This document shows positions 33,218 to 43,700 of a DNA stretch of 64,000 bases, piece after piece. This DNA is from CAJPPJ01 sp963536495. GTDB lineage: Bacteria; Bacillota_I; Bacilli_A; RF39; UBA660. Positions within the stretch are counted from its first letter, which is position 1, and every line of letters starts with the position of its first letter. The stretch spans positions 1 to 64,000 of the forward strand of contig CAUTAF010000001.1 of assembly GCA_963536495.1 (NCBI GenBank). Direction: 5' to 3'. The notes under the pieces are model-generated. The model was not told the DNA's origin. It worked only from the letters and a program-made list of their open reading frames with translations, and did not search any database. The translations under genes were made by a program, and so were the position numbers.

Positions 33218-35278
33218 ATGAATATTTCAGATGATAATGAAAAATCTATAAAAGAAGAAATAACAGAAATATTAACAGCTAGTTTTCAAAATAATTTTGG
33301 TGATAAAATACCTACGACAATTTTGAAAAAATTAATAATAAAAGATTATAGATATTTGAATTATGCTAATAGATCTAATATAGATTTTTATGAAATGCTT
33401 AATTTTGGGTTTAAAAAAGAACTAGAAAAAATTGGTAGAAAAGCTTTTTCTAAAAAAGAAAGTGATTTATTAGAAAAATATTTGAAAAATAATTCTAGTT
33501 TATTTAATACTTTAAATATTGAAATTTTGAATGAAAATATAATAAATTTAGTTGGAGAAGATAACTTAGAATTAATAGTTAGATATCCATCTTTAGAAAA
33601 TTTAATTCTTGAATTATCTAATTATAAAGAAGTTTTAGATGTATTTAATTTTACGTTTAATCATTTAAAAAAACACTATAAGTTTCAAGTACCATTAATT
33701 GAAGAAATATTAAAAAAGTTAGATTATCGTTTAATTAAAAGTAACAATAAAAAAGAAATAGATAATTTTATAAAAATAATTAGTGATAAGATTCAAGATG
33801 ATACATATATTTTTACAGAAGAAGAAAAAAATATAATATCTTATATAACATTAAATTTAAAAAATACAGAAAATATAAAAGATTATTCTTATATAAAAAA
33901 TTATTTAGAAATATATAAACAAGAACAAGATGAAATCTTTTTAAAAAACCCCACATATCAGAATTTTATAAATAGATTCTTAGGAGATTTTTCATCTTTA
34001 AAATTTAAAATTTTTAATGATTTAGATAAATTAAAAGAAAAATATAAAGATGTAGATGAAAATAGTAACATAGAATTACAACTTGAAAAGAAATCTCTTG
34101 AAATTTTAGATAATTTAAATCAAATAGATTCTAAGTCTTTAGATAACTCTGATCAAAAGACATATTATGTTGATTTATATAACAAATATAAGGAACATAA
34201 AATAGATATGACTAGTGAAAATTTATTATCTAGTATTATATTGGATAAATATTTAAAAACCATTTATGCTAAAGAATTTTTGAAAAAAATTAATAGTGAT
34301 AATAAAAAGTTAAAAGAATATAAAACTTTATCTGGTAAAAGTTATTATATAAAAGAATTAGATGAAGATTTTGGAAGAATAGTTAGTGTAATGGGTGCTT
34401 TTAACACCAATATAGGAAGTAAAGAAAAAAACTTTTATAATAGATGGAACACTAGAAAATTATCTGAAAATCATGCGCTTTGTTATAGTTATATAAATGA
34501 ATCAAATCCATCTGTTGCAGATGATTCTGGTAAAAAAATCATTGTATCTATAAATAATTTTGATAGTGAAAGTTTAATTGGAATGTCTAATGAAGATATG
34601 AAATCTACCACATTTACACCAAAATCAGTTTTAAATGGACCTAGATATTATTTACCAGATAGTTTGGCTAATAACACTAGAAGAGGATATTCTGAGTTAG
34701 TTATTGAACTACAAGATATAAAAGAAAAAAATTATAAAAAAATCCAACCTAGTAGCATTATTTGTTTTGAAAAAATAGATGATATAAGTATTAAAGCAGC
34801 TATTGATTTAAGTGAAAAACTAGAAAAAATTATTCCTATAGAATTAATTGATAGAAGAAAACTAGCATTAAAAGAGATGGATAAAATAAAACAAGATTAT
34901 AAAGAATTTATTGAAAATGAAACTAAAGATATAGAATTAGTTAAAGATATAATAAATAGATTTCATAATGTTAGAAATGCACATTTATGTTCATATTTAA
35001 GAACAAGTATTATAGGAGAAGATTTTAAGGGGAAAATAATAAATCCAGAAGCTTTATTTTCGGTAAATAGAATGGAAGAAATTTTACAAAATATTTATAT
35101 TTATATGAATGATAATGATTTTACAAAAGAAGAAGTAAAAGAAATAAATAAAGCTATAGAAAAAGAGAACAATCATTTAACGAATGCTATAAGTTATGAA
35201 ACACAAAATATGTTTAAAAGATTAGAAAGTGTTAAAAAAAATGGTATTTGTGATAAAAATGAGAAGGTGATTTGTTAA
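33218..35278 (+). CDS. Large cytoplasmic-type protein of unknown function
   Basis: I do not recognise this 686-residue protein. About 370 residues of charged, helical sequence are followed by a denser globular part (~380-560) with SENHALCYSYINES, GPRYYLPDSLANNTRRGYSE and PSSIICFEKIDD, then a helical tail. There is no signal peptide or membrane span. The C-terminal block looks like a folded enzymatic or binding domain, but no catalytic signature is certain. It has its own promoter and AGGAGA. A toxin, T7 cargo or housekeeping role cannot be told apart from the sequence. Confidence 0.6.
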   Translation: MNISDDNEKSIKEEITEILTASFQNNFGDKIPTTILKKLIIKDYRYLNYANRSNIDFYEMLNFGFKKELEKIGRKAFSKKESDLLEKYLKNNSSLFNTLNIEILNENIINLVGEDNLELIVRYPSLENLILELSNYKEVLDVFNFTFNHLKKHYKFQVPLIEEILKKLDYRLIKSNNKKEIDNFIKIISDKIQDDTYIFTEEEKNIISYITLNLKNTENIKDYSYIKNYLEIYKQEQDEIFLKNPTYQNFINRFLGDFSSLKFKIFNDLDKLKEKYKDVDENSNIELQLEKKSLEILDNLNQIDSKSLDNSDQKTYYVDLYNKYKEHKIDMTSENLLSSIILDKYLKTIYAKEFLKKINSDNKKLKEYKTLSGKSYYIKELDEDFGRIVSVMGAFNTNIGSKEKNFYNRWNTRKLSENHALCYSYINESNPSVADDSGKKIIVSINNFDSESLIGMSNEDMKSTTFTPKSVLNGPRYYLPDSLANNTRRGYSELVIELQDIKEKNYKKIQPSSIICFEKIDDISIKAAIDLSEKLEKIIPIELIDRRKLALKEMDKIKQDYKEFIENETKDIELVKDIINRFHNVRNAHLCSYLRTSIIGEDFKGKIINPEALFSVNRMEEILQNIYIYMNDNDFTKEEVKEINKAIEKENNHLTNAISYETQNMFKRLESVKKNGICDKNEKVIC

Positions 35279-35323
35279 TTTTTAAAAAATTTATTATAAT
35301 ATTAATGGATAAATGGAGAGAAA

Positions 35324-36283
35324 ATGAAAAATAAATTTAAATATATAATTATAATGTTTTTTATGCTAGTTAGTTTAACAGCATGTAATAATAAAAATAA
35401 TATAAGTGAAAAAGAATTAGTTGCAAAATATGATGGAAATCAAATATCAACAAAAAAATTATATGAAAAGTTAAAAGAAAAAAATGGTCTAGATTTAGTT
35501 TTAGATGAAGTAGATAAAACTATATTAAATAAATTATATAAAAGAGATAGTGTAGAAGATGAGTATTATAAAAAAGAATTAAATACTCTTACAATAAATT
35601 ATCAAGTAAATTATGCTTCAAGATATTCAACGTTTGCTGAATTTATAACAAAAGTATTAGGTTTAAAAAATGAAAATGAATTAGAAGAAGTGATTAGAAC
35701 AAATTCTAAGAAGAGAAAAGCAACAGAAGAATATATTAAAAAATCAATTACAGAAGAAGAAATAAAAGAAGCTTATCAAAAACAAAAAGGTGAAGTAAAA
35801 GCTAGTCATATACTTATAGCACCAGAAAATAATTCAGAAGAAGGAAAGAAAAAAGCTAAAACTTTTGCACAAGAATTAATTAAAAGAATAGAAAAAGGTG
35901 AAAATTTTGAAAAATTAGCAAAAGAGTATTCTAAAGATTCTAAAGAAAAAGGTGGAGATTTAGGATTTGTTAATTTAGATAATTTAACTAAAAACTTTAA
36001 AGAAGCATTAGAAAAATTAAATATAAATGAAATGACAAAAGAACCTGTTGAAACAGAATATGGTTATCATATAATTTTAAAAACTGGTGAAAAGAAAAAA
36101 GCATCAATAAAAGAATTAAGAGAAAAACTTATCAGTGACATAGTAACAACTAAATTAGAAAAAGATTACACAATACTACAAGCAAAAGCTATGATTGATT
36201 TAAGAAAGAAAAATAATTTTAAATTATATGATATAGATTTAGAAAAACAATATACAGCATATGTAAATAATATCTTAAATTAA
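35324..36283 (+). CDS. prsA: PrsA-like peptidyl-prolyl isomerase lipoprotein
   Basis: This 319-residue foldase has a lipoprotein signal peptide ending in LTAC (C21), so it needs Lgt. A parvulin domain covers about residues 160-260 (VKASHILIA, GGDLGFVN, EPVETEYGYHIIL), flanked by helical chaperone regions. PrsA folds secreted proteins at the outer face of the membrane. GGAGAG precedes the ATG; TATAAT at 35295-35300 is a possible -10 box. A terminator follows. Confidence 0.92.
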   Translation: MKNKFKYIIIMFFMLVSLTACNNKNNISEKELVAKYDGNQISTKKLYEKLKEKNGLDLVLDEVDKTILNKLYKRDSVEDEYYKKELNTLTINYQVNYASRYSTFAEFITKVLGLKNENELEEVIRTNSKKRKATEEYIKKSITEEEIKEAYQKQKGEVKASHILIAPENNSEEGKKKAKTFAQELIKRIEKGENFEKLAKEYSKDSKEKGGDLGFVNLDNLTKNFKEALEKLNINEMTKEPVETEYGYHIILKTGEKKKASIKELREKLISDIVTTKLEKDYTILQAKAMIDLRKKNNFKLYDIDLEKQYTAYVNNILN

Positions 36284-36309
36284 AAACTTACATCAATTGT
36301 AAGTTTTTA
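36282..36309 (+). terminator. Intrinsic terminator after prsA
   Basis: AAAAACTTACA (36282-36292) pairs with TGTAAGTTTTT (36299-36309) around a short TCAATT loop. Confidence 0.82.
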
Positions 36310-36355
36310 ACTCATTTAAGGAGAACTTATTTTAAAAGAAATATAGAGGTGAGTA

Positions 36356-37090
36356 ATGTTAAAATTAGAAAATTTAAATTTTAGTATAGCTAATAAAAAA
36401 ATATTAGATAATTTTAATTTAGAAATAAAAGATGGAGAAATTCATGCGATTATGGGACCTAATGGAATAGGTAAAAGTACACTTACTAAAATTATTATGT
36501 CTCATCCAGACTATAAGTTAAAAGATGGTAAAATTTATTTTAATAAAGAAATTATAAATGATAAAGAAGTTGATGAAATATCTAAGATGGGGATATTTGT
36601 ATCATTTCAAGATCCAATTGAAATAGATGGTGTTACTAATAATGACTTTTTAAAAATGGCTCTTGAAAATAAAATAAATAAAAAAGTTAATTTATATGAA
36701 TTTATAAGTATAATGGAAAAAAACAGAAAAGAATTAGATATACCTAAAGAATTTATCAATAGATATGTAAATGAAAAAGCTAGTGGTGGTGAAAAAAAGA
36801 AATCAGAAATACTTCAAATGAAGATATTAGAACCAAAATTAATCATTTTAGATGAAGTTGATTCAGGGCTTGATATTGATTCATTAAAACTAGTTACAGA
36901 AAATATTAATGAATATTTAAAAAATCATAAAGATACTTCAGTTTTAATAATTACTCATTATCCTAGAATTTTAGAATACATAAAACCAGATTATGTTCAT
37001 ATTTTTAATAATGGTAAAATAGTTAAATCTTCAGATTATTCTTTAGCATGGGAAATAGAGAAAAAAGGTTATAAAGATGAAAATAATTGA
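36356..37090 (+). CDS. sufC: Fe-S cluster assembly ATPase SufC
   Basis: SufC is the ABC-type ATPase of the SufBCD scaffold. The 244-residue protein has GPNGIGKST (Walker A, ~34-42), FQDPIEIDG (Q loop), ASGGEKKKSEILQM (signature in the SufC form) and LDEVDSGLD (Walker B). The ribosome site is AGAGGTGAG. It is the first gene of sufC-D-S-U-B, the usual Bacilli order. Confidence 0.97.
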   Translation: MLKLENLNFSIANKKILDNFNLEIKDGEIHAIMGPNGIGKSTLTKIIMSHPDYKLKDGKIYFNKEIINDKEVDEISKMGIFVSFQDPIEIDGVTNNDFLKMALENKINKKVNLYEFISIMEKNRKELDIPKEFINRYVNEKASGGEKKKSEILQMKILEPKLIILDEVDSGLDIDSLKLVTENINEYLKNHKDTSVLIITHYPRILEYIKPDYVHIFNNGKIVKSSDYSLAWEIEKKGYKDENN

Positions 37091-37760
37091 TAATTATAGT
37101 TTTTTTATAGATGTAAAAGAAGATTGTTTTATAAAATTAGATAAGAAAATAAAGATAAATATAGATGCTAAAAAAGATATTAAATTAATATTTTTTAGTG
37201 AAAATTATAAAGAAGATATAGAGATTGTTATAAATAGTAAAGCAAATATAGATATTTATGAACTTAGTATAAATTCTAATTCTAAAAAATATATTTATCA
37301 AAATGAAGAAAATTCTATAGTTAATTATTATCACGGTAATATAAATAAAAATAATAGTAATATTTTTTATAAAGTATTTGTTAATAAAGATAATACAGAA
37401 AATAATTTGTTTATACATTCGCTAAATTTATCAAAAAATAAATCAGAAATAGAAGTTATTAACGAATTTAAAGATGATATTTTTTCTAAAACAACTCAAG
37501 AAACAATAATTTATGATTTAAATAATGGAATTAATAAAATAAAACCTATCTTATTAGTAGGAAGTAATAATATAACTGCTAATCACTCATCTTTTATTGG
37601 TAAATTTAATAAAGATAAAATTTATTACATAATGAGTAGAGGAATAAATAAAAAAGATGCATATAAATTACTTATAAATAATTTTTTGATTTCTAAGATG
37701 AATTTAGATGAAGAAACATATGAAATGTTTCAAAAGATAATAGGAGAAAATTGTGAATAA
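37077..37760 (+). CDS. sufD: Short SufD, Fe-S cluster scaffold subunit
   Basis: This 227-residue protein is about half the length of a typical SufD (~430). It keeps the beta-helix core and the C-terminal block ANHSSFIGKFN...YYIMSRGI...KLLINNF, where the SufB-SufD interface His lies. The usual N-terminal helical domain is absent. No frameshift or stop is visible, and it overlaps sufC by 14 bases and sufS by 8, so it seems intact and simply reduced. Confidence 0.87.
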   Translation: MKIIDNYSFFIDVKEDCFIKLDKKIKINIDAKKDIKLIFFSENYKEDIEIVINSKANIDIYELSINSNSKKYIYQNEENSIVNYYHGNINKNNSNIFYKVFVNKDNTENNLFIHSLNLSKNKSEIEVINEFKDDIFSKTTQETIIYDLNNGINKIKPILLVGSNNITANHSSFIGKFNKDKIYYIMSRGINKKDAYKLLINNFLISKMNLDEETYEMFQKIIGENCE

Positions 37761-38952
37761 AGAAGACTTTCCAATACTTTTAAATAATAAAAATTTAGTA
37801 TATTTAGATAGTTCTGCTACTAGTTTAAAACCTAAAATAGTAATAGATGAAATTAATAATTATTATAATTTTTATACAGCTAATCTTCATAGAGGAGATT
37901 ATGATAATGCTATTACTGTTAATAAAAAAGTAGAAGAGACTAGAAAATTAGTAAAAGAATTTTTGAATGCTAAACATGAAGAAGAAATAATATTTACAAG
38001 TGGTACAACAGAGTCTTTAAATATGATAGTATTTTCATTTATGAAACATAATTTAAATAAAGATGATGAAGTATTACTTACTAAGACAGAACATGCATCT
38101 AATATTTTACCTTGGCTTGTATTAGAAAAAGAAATAGGTATTAAAATAAACTATATTCCATTAAAAGATAATTTAACGATTGATTATGAAAAATTAGAAA
38201 GTATGATAAATAGTAATACTAAAGTTATTAGTATTGCTCATATTACTAACACTGTTGGAGATGTTAGAGAAATAAACAAAATAAGAGATATAATAAATAA
38301 TAAAAATATTTATTTTGTAGTAGATGGAGCACAAAGTGCTGGTCATATAAAAGTAGATGTAGAAGAATCTAATATAGATTTTTATGCTTTTTCAGGACAT
38401 AAGATGTATGCAGATACTGGTGTTGGTGTTTTATATGCTAAAAAAGATTTATTAGAAAAGATGAGACCATTTAAATATGGTGGAGGAATGAACGATACTT
38501 ACACTATAGAAGAATATTCATTAAAACAAGTACCATATAAATTTGATGCTGGAACTGTTAATATATCTGGTATTTTATCTTTAAGAGCAGCGATTATTTA
38601 TATTAATTCTATTGGTATAGAAAATATTACAAACTATATTTCTAATTTAAGTGACTTTTTATATGAAAATTTAAAAAATGTTAAAAATATAAAAATATAT
38701 AATGATAATTTTCATACAGGTATAATGATTTTTAATATCGATAAAGTTTTTTCACAAGATTTATCAGTATTTTTAAATAAATATAATATATGTGTTAGAA
38801 GTGGAAATCACTGTTCAAAACTTTTAAAAGATTTTATATTAACATCTAATACTTGTAGAATATCTTTAAATATATATAATACAAAAGAAGATATTTTAAA
38901 ATTAGTTGAAGTCTTAAATAAACAAGAAGAAATATATGAAAATATAATATAG
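37753..38952 (+). CDS. sufS: Cysteine desulfurase SufS
   Basis: SufS is the PLP enzyme that takes sulfur from cysteine. The 399-residue protein has TSGTTESLN, the PLP Lys in SGHKMYADTGVGVLY and the catalytic Cys in RSGNHC. The start codon is GTG 37753, supported by GGAGAA at 37743-37748 and the 8-base overlap with sufD. Confidence 0.97.
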   Translation: MNKEDFPILLNNKNLVYLDSSATSLKPKIVIDEINNYYNFYTANLHRGDYDNAITVNKKVEETRKLVKEFLNAKHEEEIIFTSGTTESLNMIVFSFMKHNLNKDDEVLLTKTEHASNILPWLVLEKEIGIKINYIPLKDNLTIDYEKLESMINSNTKVISIAHITNTVGDVREINKIRDIINNKNIYFVVDGAQSAGHIKVDVEESNIDFYAFSGHKMYADTGVGVLYAKKDLLEKMRPFKYGGGMNDTYTIEEYSLKQVPYKFDAGTVNISGILSLRAAIIYINSIGIENITNYISNLSDFLYENLKNVKNIKIYNDNFHTGIMIFNIDKVFSQDLSVFLNKYNICVRSGNHCSKLLKDFILTSNTCRISLNIYNTKEDILKLVEVLNKQEEIYENII

Positions 38953-38961
38953 GTGAAACAA

Positions 38962-39375
38962 ATGGATGAGATGACAAAAAGAAATATTATTATGGATAAT
39001 TATCAAAATCCATATAAGAAAGAAGAACATAAAGAATACGATTATAAAAGAGCTAATAATCCAAGTTGTATAGATGATTTGAATTTATATATTAAGATGA
39101 ATAAAAATATAATTGAAGATATTACTTTTACTGGAGAAGCTTGTGTTATATCTACTAGCGCTACTAGTATAATGATTAGAAATTTAATAGGAAAAACTAA
39201 AGAAGAAGCACTTAAATTAATAGATAATTTTATTAATATGGTTTATGAAAAAGAATATGATGAAAAATTATTAAATGAACTTATTGTTTATGATAAAATA
39301 TATCTTCAACCTAATAGAATAACTTGTGTCTTATTACCTTTTAAAAATATAAAAGAATATTTGATGGAGAAATAA
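38962..39375 (+). CDS. sufU: SufU-type zinc-dependent sulfurtransferase
   Basis: SufU accepts sulfur from SufS. The 137-residue protein has the expected ligands: Cys in NPSCID, Cys in GEACVIS, and Cys in RITCVLLP. The first motif is normally NPxCGD; here Gly is replaced by Ile. The start is ATG 38962 with AGGTGA at 38951-38956; a GTG at 38953 overlaps that site. Confidence 0.92.
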   Translation: MDEMTKRNIIMDNYQNPYKKEEHKEYDYKRANNPSCIDDLNLYIKMNKNIIEDITFTGEACVISTSATSIMIRNLIGKTKEEALKLIDNFINMVYEKEYDEKLLNELIVYDKIYLQPNRITCVLLPFKNIKEYLMEK

Positions 39376-39377
39376 TT

Positions 39378-40688
39378 TTGAAAATAGTTGGTTTAAATAA
39401 AGAAAATATAATTAAAATATCTAAATTAAAAGGTGAAGAAGAATGGGTTTTAAATTATAGATTAGAAAGTTATAGTGAGTTTTTAAAATTAAAAGAACCT
39501 AGTTTTGGACCTAAAGTTGAAGTTGATTTAGAAAATATGACTTTATATAAATATGAAGAAGAAAAAAAATCTGTTAGTAACTGGGAAAATGTTAGAAAAA
39601 ATATTAAATGTCAGATGGATGAACTAGGTGTTACATCTAGTGAAAAAAGTCTAGGTGGAATGGGTATACAATATGAAAGTGAGATGGTATATCAAAGTTT
39701 AAGAAAAGATTTAGAAGATAAAAATATTATCTTTTGTTCGATAGAAGACGCTATTAAGAATCATCCTGAATTAGTTAAAAAATATCTTGGTAAATTAATA
39801 AAAAACTCTGAACATAGATATTCAGCTTTAAACTCAGCTTTATTTAGTGGAGGATCATTTATTTATGTACCTAAAAATACTGTTTTAGATAGACCTCTTC
39901 AAAGTTATTTTCGAATAGATACTGAAAATTTAGGTCAGTTTGAAAGAACACTTATTATAATCGATGATAATTCTAAAGCTAGTTATATAGAAGGATGTAC
40001 TGCTCCTATTTCATCAACTGATTCATTACATGCGGCTAATGTAGAAGTATATGTTGGTAAAAATTCTTATTTTAGATTTACTACCGTTCAAAACTGGTCA
40101 ACTAATGTAATTAATATGGTTACAGAAAGAGCATTAGTAGAAGAAGGTGGAGAAATGGTATGGATAGATGGTAATATAGGATCTAAAATTACTATGAAAT
40201 ATCCTTCTTGTATTTTAAAAGGTGATAATTCTATCGGTACTTGTGTATCTGTTTCTTTAGCAAACAAGAATCAAATCCAAGAAGGTGGAAGTAATATGAT
40301 TCATATTGGTAAAAATACTAAGAGTAAAATGATATCTAAAAGTATTTCTAAAGGAAGTGGTATAGCTAATTATAGGGGTAATACCATCATAAAAGAAAGT
40401 GCAGATAATTCTTTAGCAATGATAAAATGTGATAGTTTACTAATGGATAAAAATTCTAGAAGTGATGCTTATCCTAATAATATATCTATGAATTCTAACT
40501 CTTCTATAGAACATGAAGCAACTATTTCTAAGATAGATAAAAATAAATTATTTTATTTAATGAGTAGAGGAATATCAAAGAACACAGCAGAAAACTTAAT
40601 AATACTTGGATTTTTAAGTGAATTTAAAGAAGAATTACCACTAGAATATGCTGTTGAGTTAAATCATTTATTAAAAGAAGCATTATAA
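39378..40688 (+). CDS. sufB: Fe-S cluster scaffold SufB
   Basis: SufB forms the scaffold on which the cluster is built with SufC/SufD. The 436-residue protein has GMGIQYESEM, the ALNSALFSGGSFIYVPKN block, EGCTAP, the Cys-bearing MKYPSCILKG strand, and the C-terminal HEATISKIDKNKLFYLMSRGI. The start is TTG 39378 with GGAG at 39366-39369. It closes the suf operon. Confidence 0.96.
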   Translation: MKIVGLNKENIIKISKLKGEEEWVLNYRLESYSEFLKLKEPSFGPKVEVDLENMTLYKYEEEKKSVSNWENVRKNIKCQMDELGVTSSEKSLGGMGIQYESEMVYQSLRKDLEDKNIIFCSIEDAIKNHPELVKKYLGKLIKNSEHRYSALNSALFSGGSFIYVPKNTVLDRPLQSYFRIDTENLGQFERTLIIIDDNSKASYIEGCTAPISSTDSLHAANVEVYVGKNSYFRFTTVQNWSTNVINMVTERALVEEGGEMVWIDGNIGSKITMKYPSCILKGDNSIGTCVSVSLANKNQIQEGGSNMIHIGKNTKSKMISKSISKGSGIANYRGNTIIKESADNSLAMIKCDSLLMDKNSRSDAYPNNISMNSNSSIEHEATISKIDKNKLFYLMSRGISKNTAENLIILGFLSEFKEELPLEYAVELNHLLKEAL

Positions 40689-40712
40689 ACAGATTAAATA
40701 TCTGTTTTTTTC
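40688..40712 (+). terminator. Intrinsic terminator ending the suf operon
   Basis: AAACAGAT pairs with ATCTGTTT around TAAAT, followed by a T run. Confidence 0.85.
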
Positions 40713-40727
40713 TTTTCTTATAACTAC

Positions 40728-40756
40728 TTGAAAAATATGATAAAACTTTCTATAAT
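40728..40756 (+). promoter_or_regulatory. Sigma-A promoter of the T7SS operon
   Basis: TTGAAA (40728-40733), a 17-base spacer and TATAAT (40751-40756) lie upstream of essC. This is one of the best -35/-10 promoters in the window. Its leader is about 25 nt with AGGGGA as the ribosome site. Confidence 0.75.
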
Positions 40757-40788
40757 TAAAAAGAATAGATAGAATAGGGGATTAATAA

Positions 40789-43700
40789 ATGAGAGTTTCA
40801 TATATTACAAAAGACAATATTATAAATTTTGATTTACCAAAGAAGAAAGCAGGTAATTACTGGATTACAGATAACAATGATGAAGAGTCAAGAAATGTAA
40901 TTAATATCAAGGCTTTAGATGATAAATGGGAAATGACTAGTAATTCTGAAACTACTATTATTTTTAATGCCCAAGCTTTAAAAAGTGTATTCTTAGAAAA
41001 TAATACTTTTTATTCTTTAAAAGAATATGGTAAAGATAGTTTATCTTTTATTTACACATCAGATGTTTTTGATAAGAGTTTTAGAGTTTATGAAACAACA
41101 GGAGATGTACGACTTAAAATAGGTAAAGCTACTGATTCTTCAATTATCTATAGTAATTTAAATATAAAAGATACTAATAATGAACTTGTATATCAAGGTG
41201 GTAATTGGATAATAAATGATTTATCTTCTCAATTTGGGACTTATGTTAATAGTAAGAGAGTTACATCTAAAGTAGTAAAAAATGGTGATGTAGTATTTAT
41301 TATGGGACTTAGAATCATTGTCCTAGGAAAATTACTTATTATTAATAATCCTAAAAATCAAGTTAGAATAAATACTAATTATTTAATAGCAAAAAACTTA
41401 GAAAAAGAAGCAGAAAATAGACCTCAAGTAAAAGATGTTGATCCAGCACTAGTTGAACTTTATACAGAAGATGAATATTTTTCAAGAAGTCCTAGATTTA
41501 AATCAAATGTATTAACGACAAAAATTAAAGTTAATAATCCACCTAGTTTTCCACAAAATAAAGAAAGACCTGCAATACTTATTATAGGACCTATGATTAC
41601 TATGGGTATGGCTTCAGTTGGTACACTTTTTAATGTTGTTTCTCGTCTTGCACAAGGTGCAGAACTTATGAGTGTTTTTCCTCAACTTTTAATGTCTTCA
41701 ACTATGATGGCTGGAACTTTCTTATGGCCATTTTTAACTCGTAAATATGAAAAGAAAATGCTTGCTCAAAATATTAAAGACATGACAGCTAAATATAAAG
41801 AATATATTGAAACAAAAAGAAAACAAATAGCATTAATTGGTCAAGGACAAAGAGATTCATTGCTTGATAATAACGTTAGTTTAAATGAATGTGAAAGTAT
41901 AATAAAAAGTAGAAATAGAAGACTTTGGGAAAGAGATTTATCTCATAATGATTTTTTAAATTTAAGACTTGGACTTGGTAATAAAAATATCGAACTAGAA
42001 ATTGATTCTAGTGGAGGAGATGCTAATAGTGATGGAGATTTAGCTAATTATATGAACGATATGATAAGTACATCTAAAATACTTTATGATGTACCTATTA
42101 CAGAATCACTAGTTAGAAAAAATGTAATTGCTATAGAAGGTAAAAAAATACAATCTAAAGAATTTATTAATAACTTAATATTACAAATGATAACTTTTCA
42201 TAGTTATAGAGATCTTAAAATAGTAATATTTAGTAGTGAAGAAAATAAAGAAAATTGGGATTTTACAAAGAGTTTACCTCATTGTTGGAACGATTCTCAC
42301 GATAAACGTTATGTAGCATTTTCTCTTGATGAAATGAAAGAAATTTCTTTTCTATTAGAACAAGATTTAAAAAGAAGAACGACAAATCCTGAAACTGGAG
42401 AAGCAGTAAAGATTAATGGTGATGATGCTAATAGTGCTTACAAAAAATATTTACCATATTATGTAATTATTACTGATAATTTTAAATATGCAAAAGACTT
42501 ACAAATTATGAGTGATGTTGTAAATAATCCAGTTAATATGGGATTTAGTATTTTAATATCTGGAGAAAATTTAAGAAATGTTCCATCTAAAACTAGAGCA
42601 TTTATTTCTCTTGGAGATAAATCATCTACTTTATTTGGTTCAGAAATGCTTAGTAATAAACAAAAGAATTTTATTCAAGATAAAGCAGATTACAATATCA
42701 ATTTTGTTAGTAAAAAACTAGCTAATATTCCAATAGCTGCAACTGGTGGAGAATTTTCTTTACCTGATATGATTAGTTTCTTAGGTTTATATAAAGCTGG
42801 TATGATCGATCAATTAAATCCACTTAATAGATGGAAGAAAAATAATCCTGTTGTATCTTTAGGAGTTCCTATAGGAGTTGGAACAAACGGAGAATTATTT
42901 AAGCTAGATTTACACGAAAAATATCATGGACCTCATGGTCTTATAGCAGGTATGACAGGTAGTGGTAAATCAGAATTTATAATTACTTATATACTTTCAC
43001 TTGCTATTAACTTCTCACCAGAAGAAGTACAATTTGTTCTTATTGACTATAAAGGGGGAGGACTTGCTGGGGCTTTTGAAAATAGAGAAACAGGAGTTAA
43101 ACTTCCACACTTAATTGGAACAATAACTAACCTTGATGTAACAGAAATAAATAGATCGCTTTTATCAATACAAAGTGAGCTTAAGAGAAGACAAGCAGCA
43201 TTTAATAAAGCAAGAGATAAGTTAAATGAAAGTACAATGGATATTTATAAATATCAAAAATATTATAGAGCAGGTTTACTTGATGAACCTATATCACATT
43301 TACTTTTAATCTCTGATGAGTTTGCCGAACTTAAGAGTCAACAACCAGACTTTATGGATGAGTTAATTTCAACTGCTCGTATTGGACGTTCTCTTGGAGT
43401 TCACTTAATTCTAGCTACTCAAAAACCAGGTGGGGTAGTAAATGATCAAATTTGGTCAAACTCTAAATTTAGGGTTTGTTTAAAAGTTCAAGATGCTGGA
43501 GATTCTAAAGAAATGATTAGAAGACCTGATGCAGCTGGACTTAAACAAGCAGGGCGTTTTTATCTACAAGTTGGTTATGATGAATTCTTCGCTATGGGAC
43601 AATCAGCTTGGGCTGGAGCTCAATACATACCTAGTGAAAAAGTAGTTAAACAAATAGATGATTCATTAGAATTTTTAGATGAAACAGGAAATGTTATTAG

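Noticed and set aside
33218..35278. ADP-ribosyltransferase toxin reading of the RRGYSE segment
   Set aside because: The order of Arg, Ser-Thr-Ser and Glu-x-Glu motifs required for that fold could not be found.
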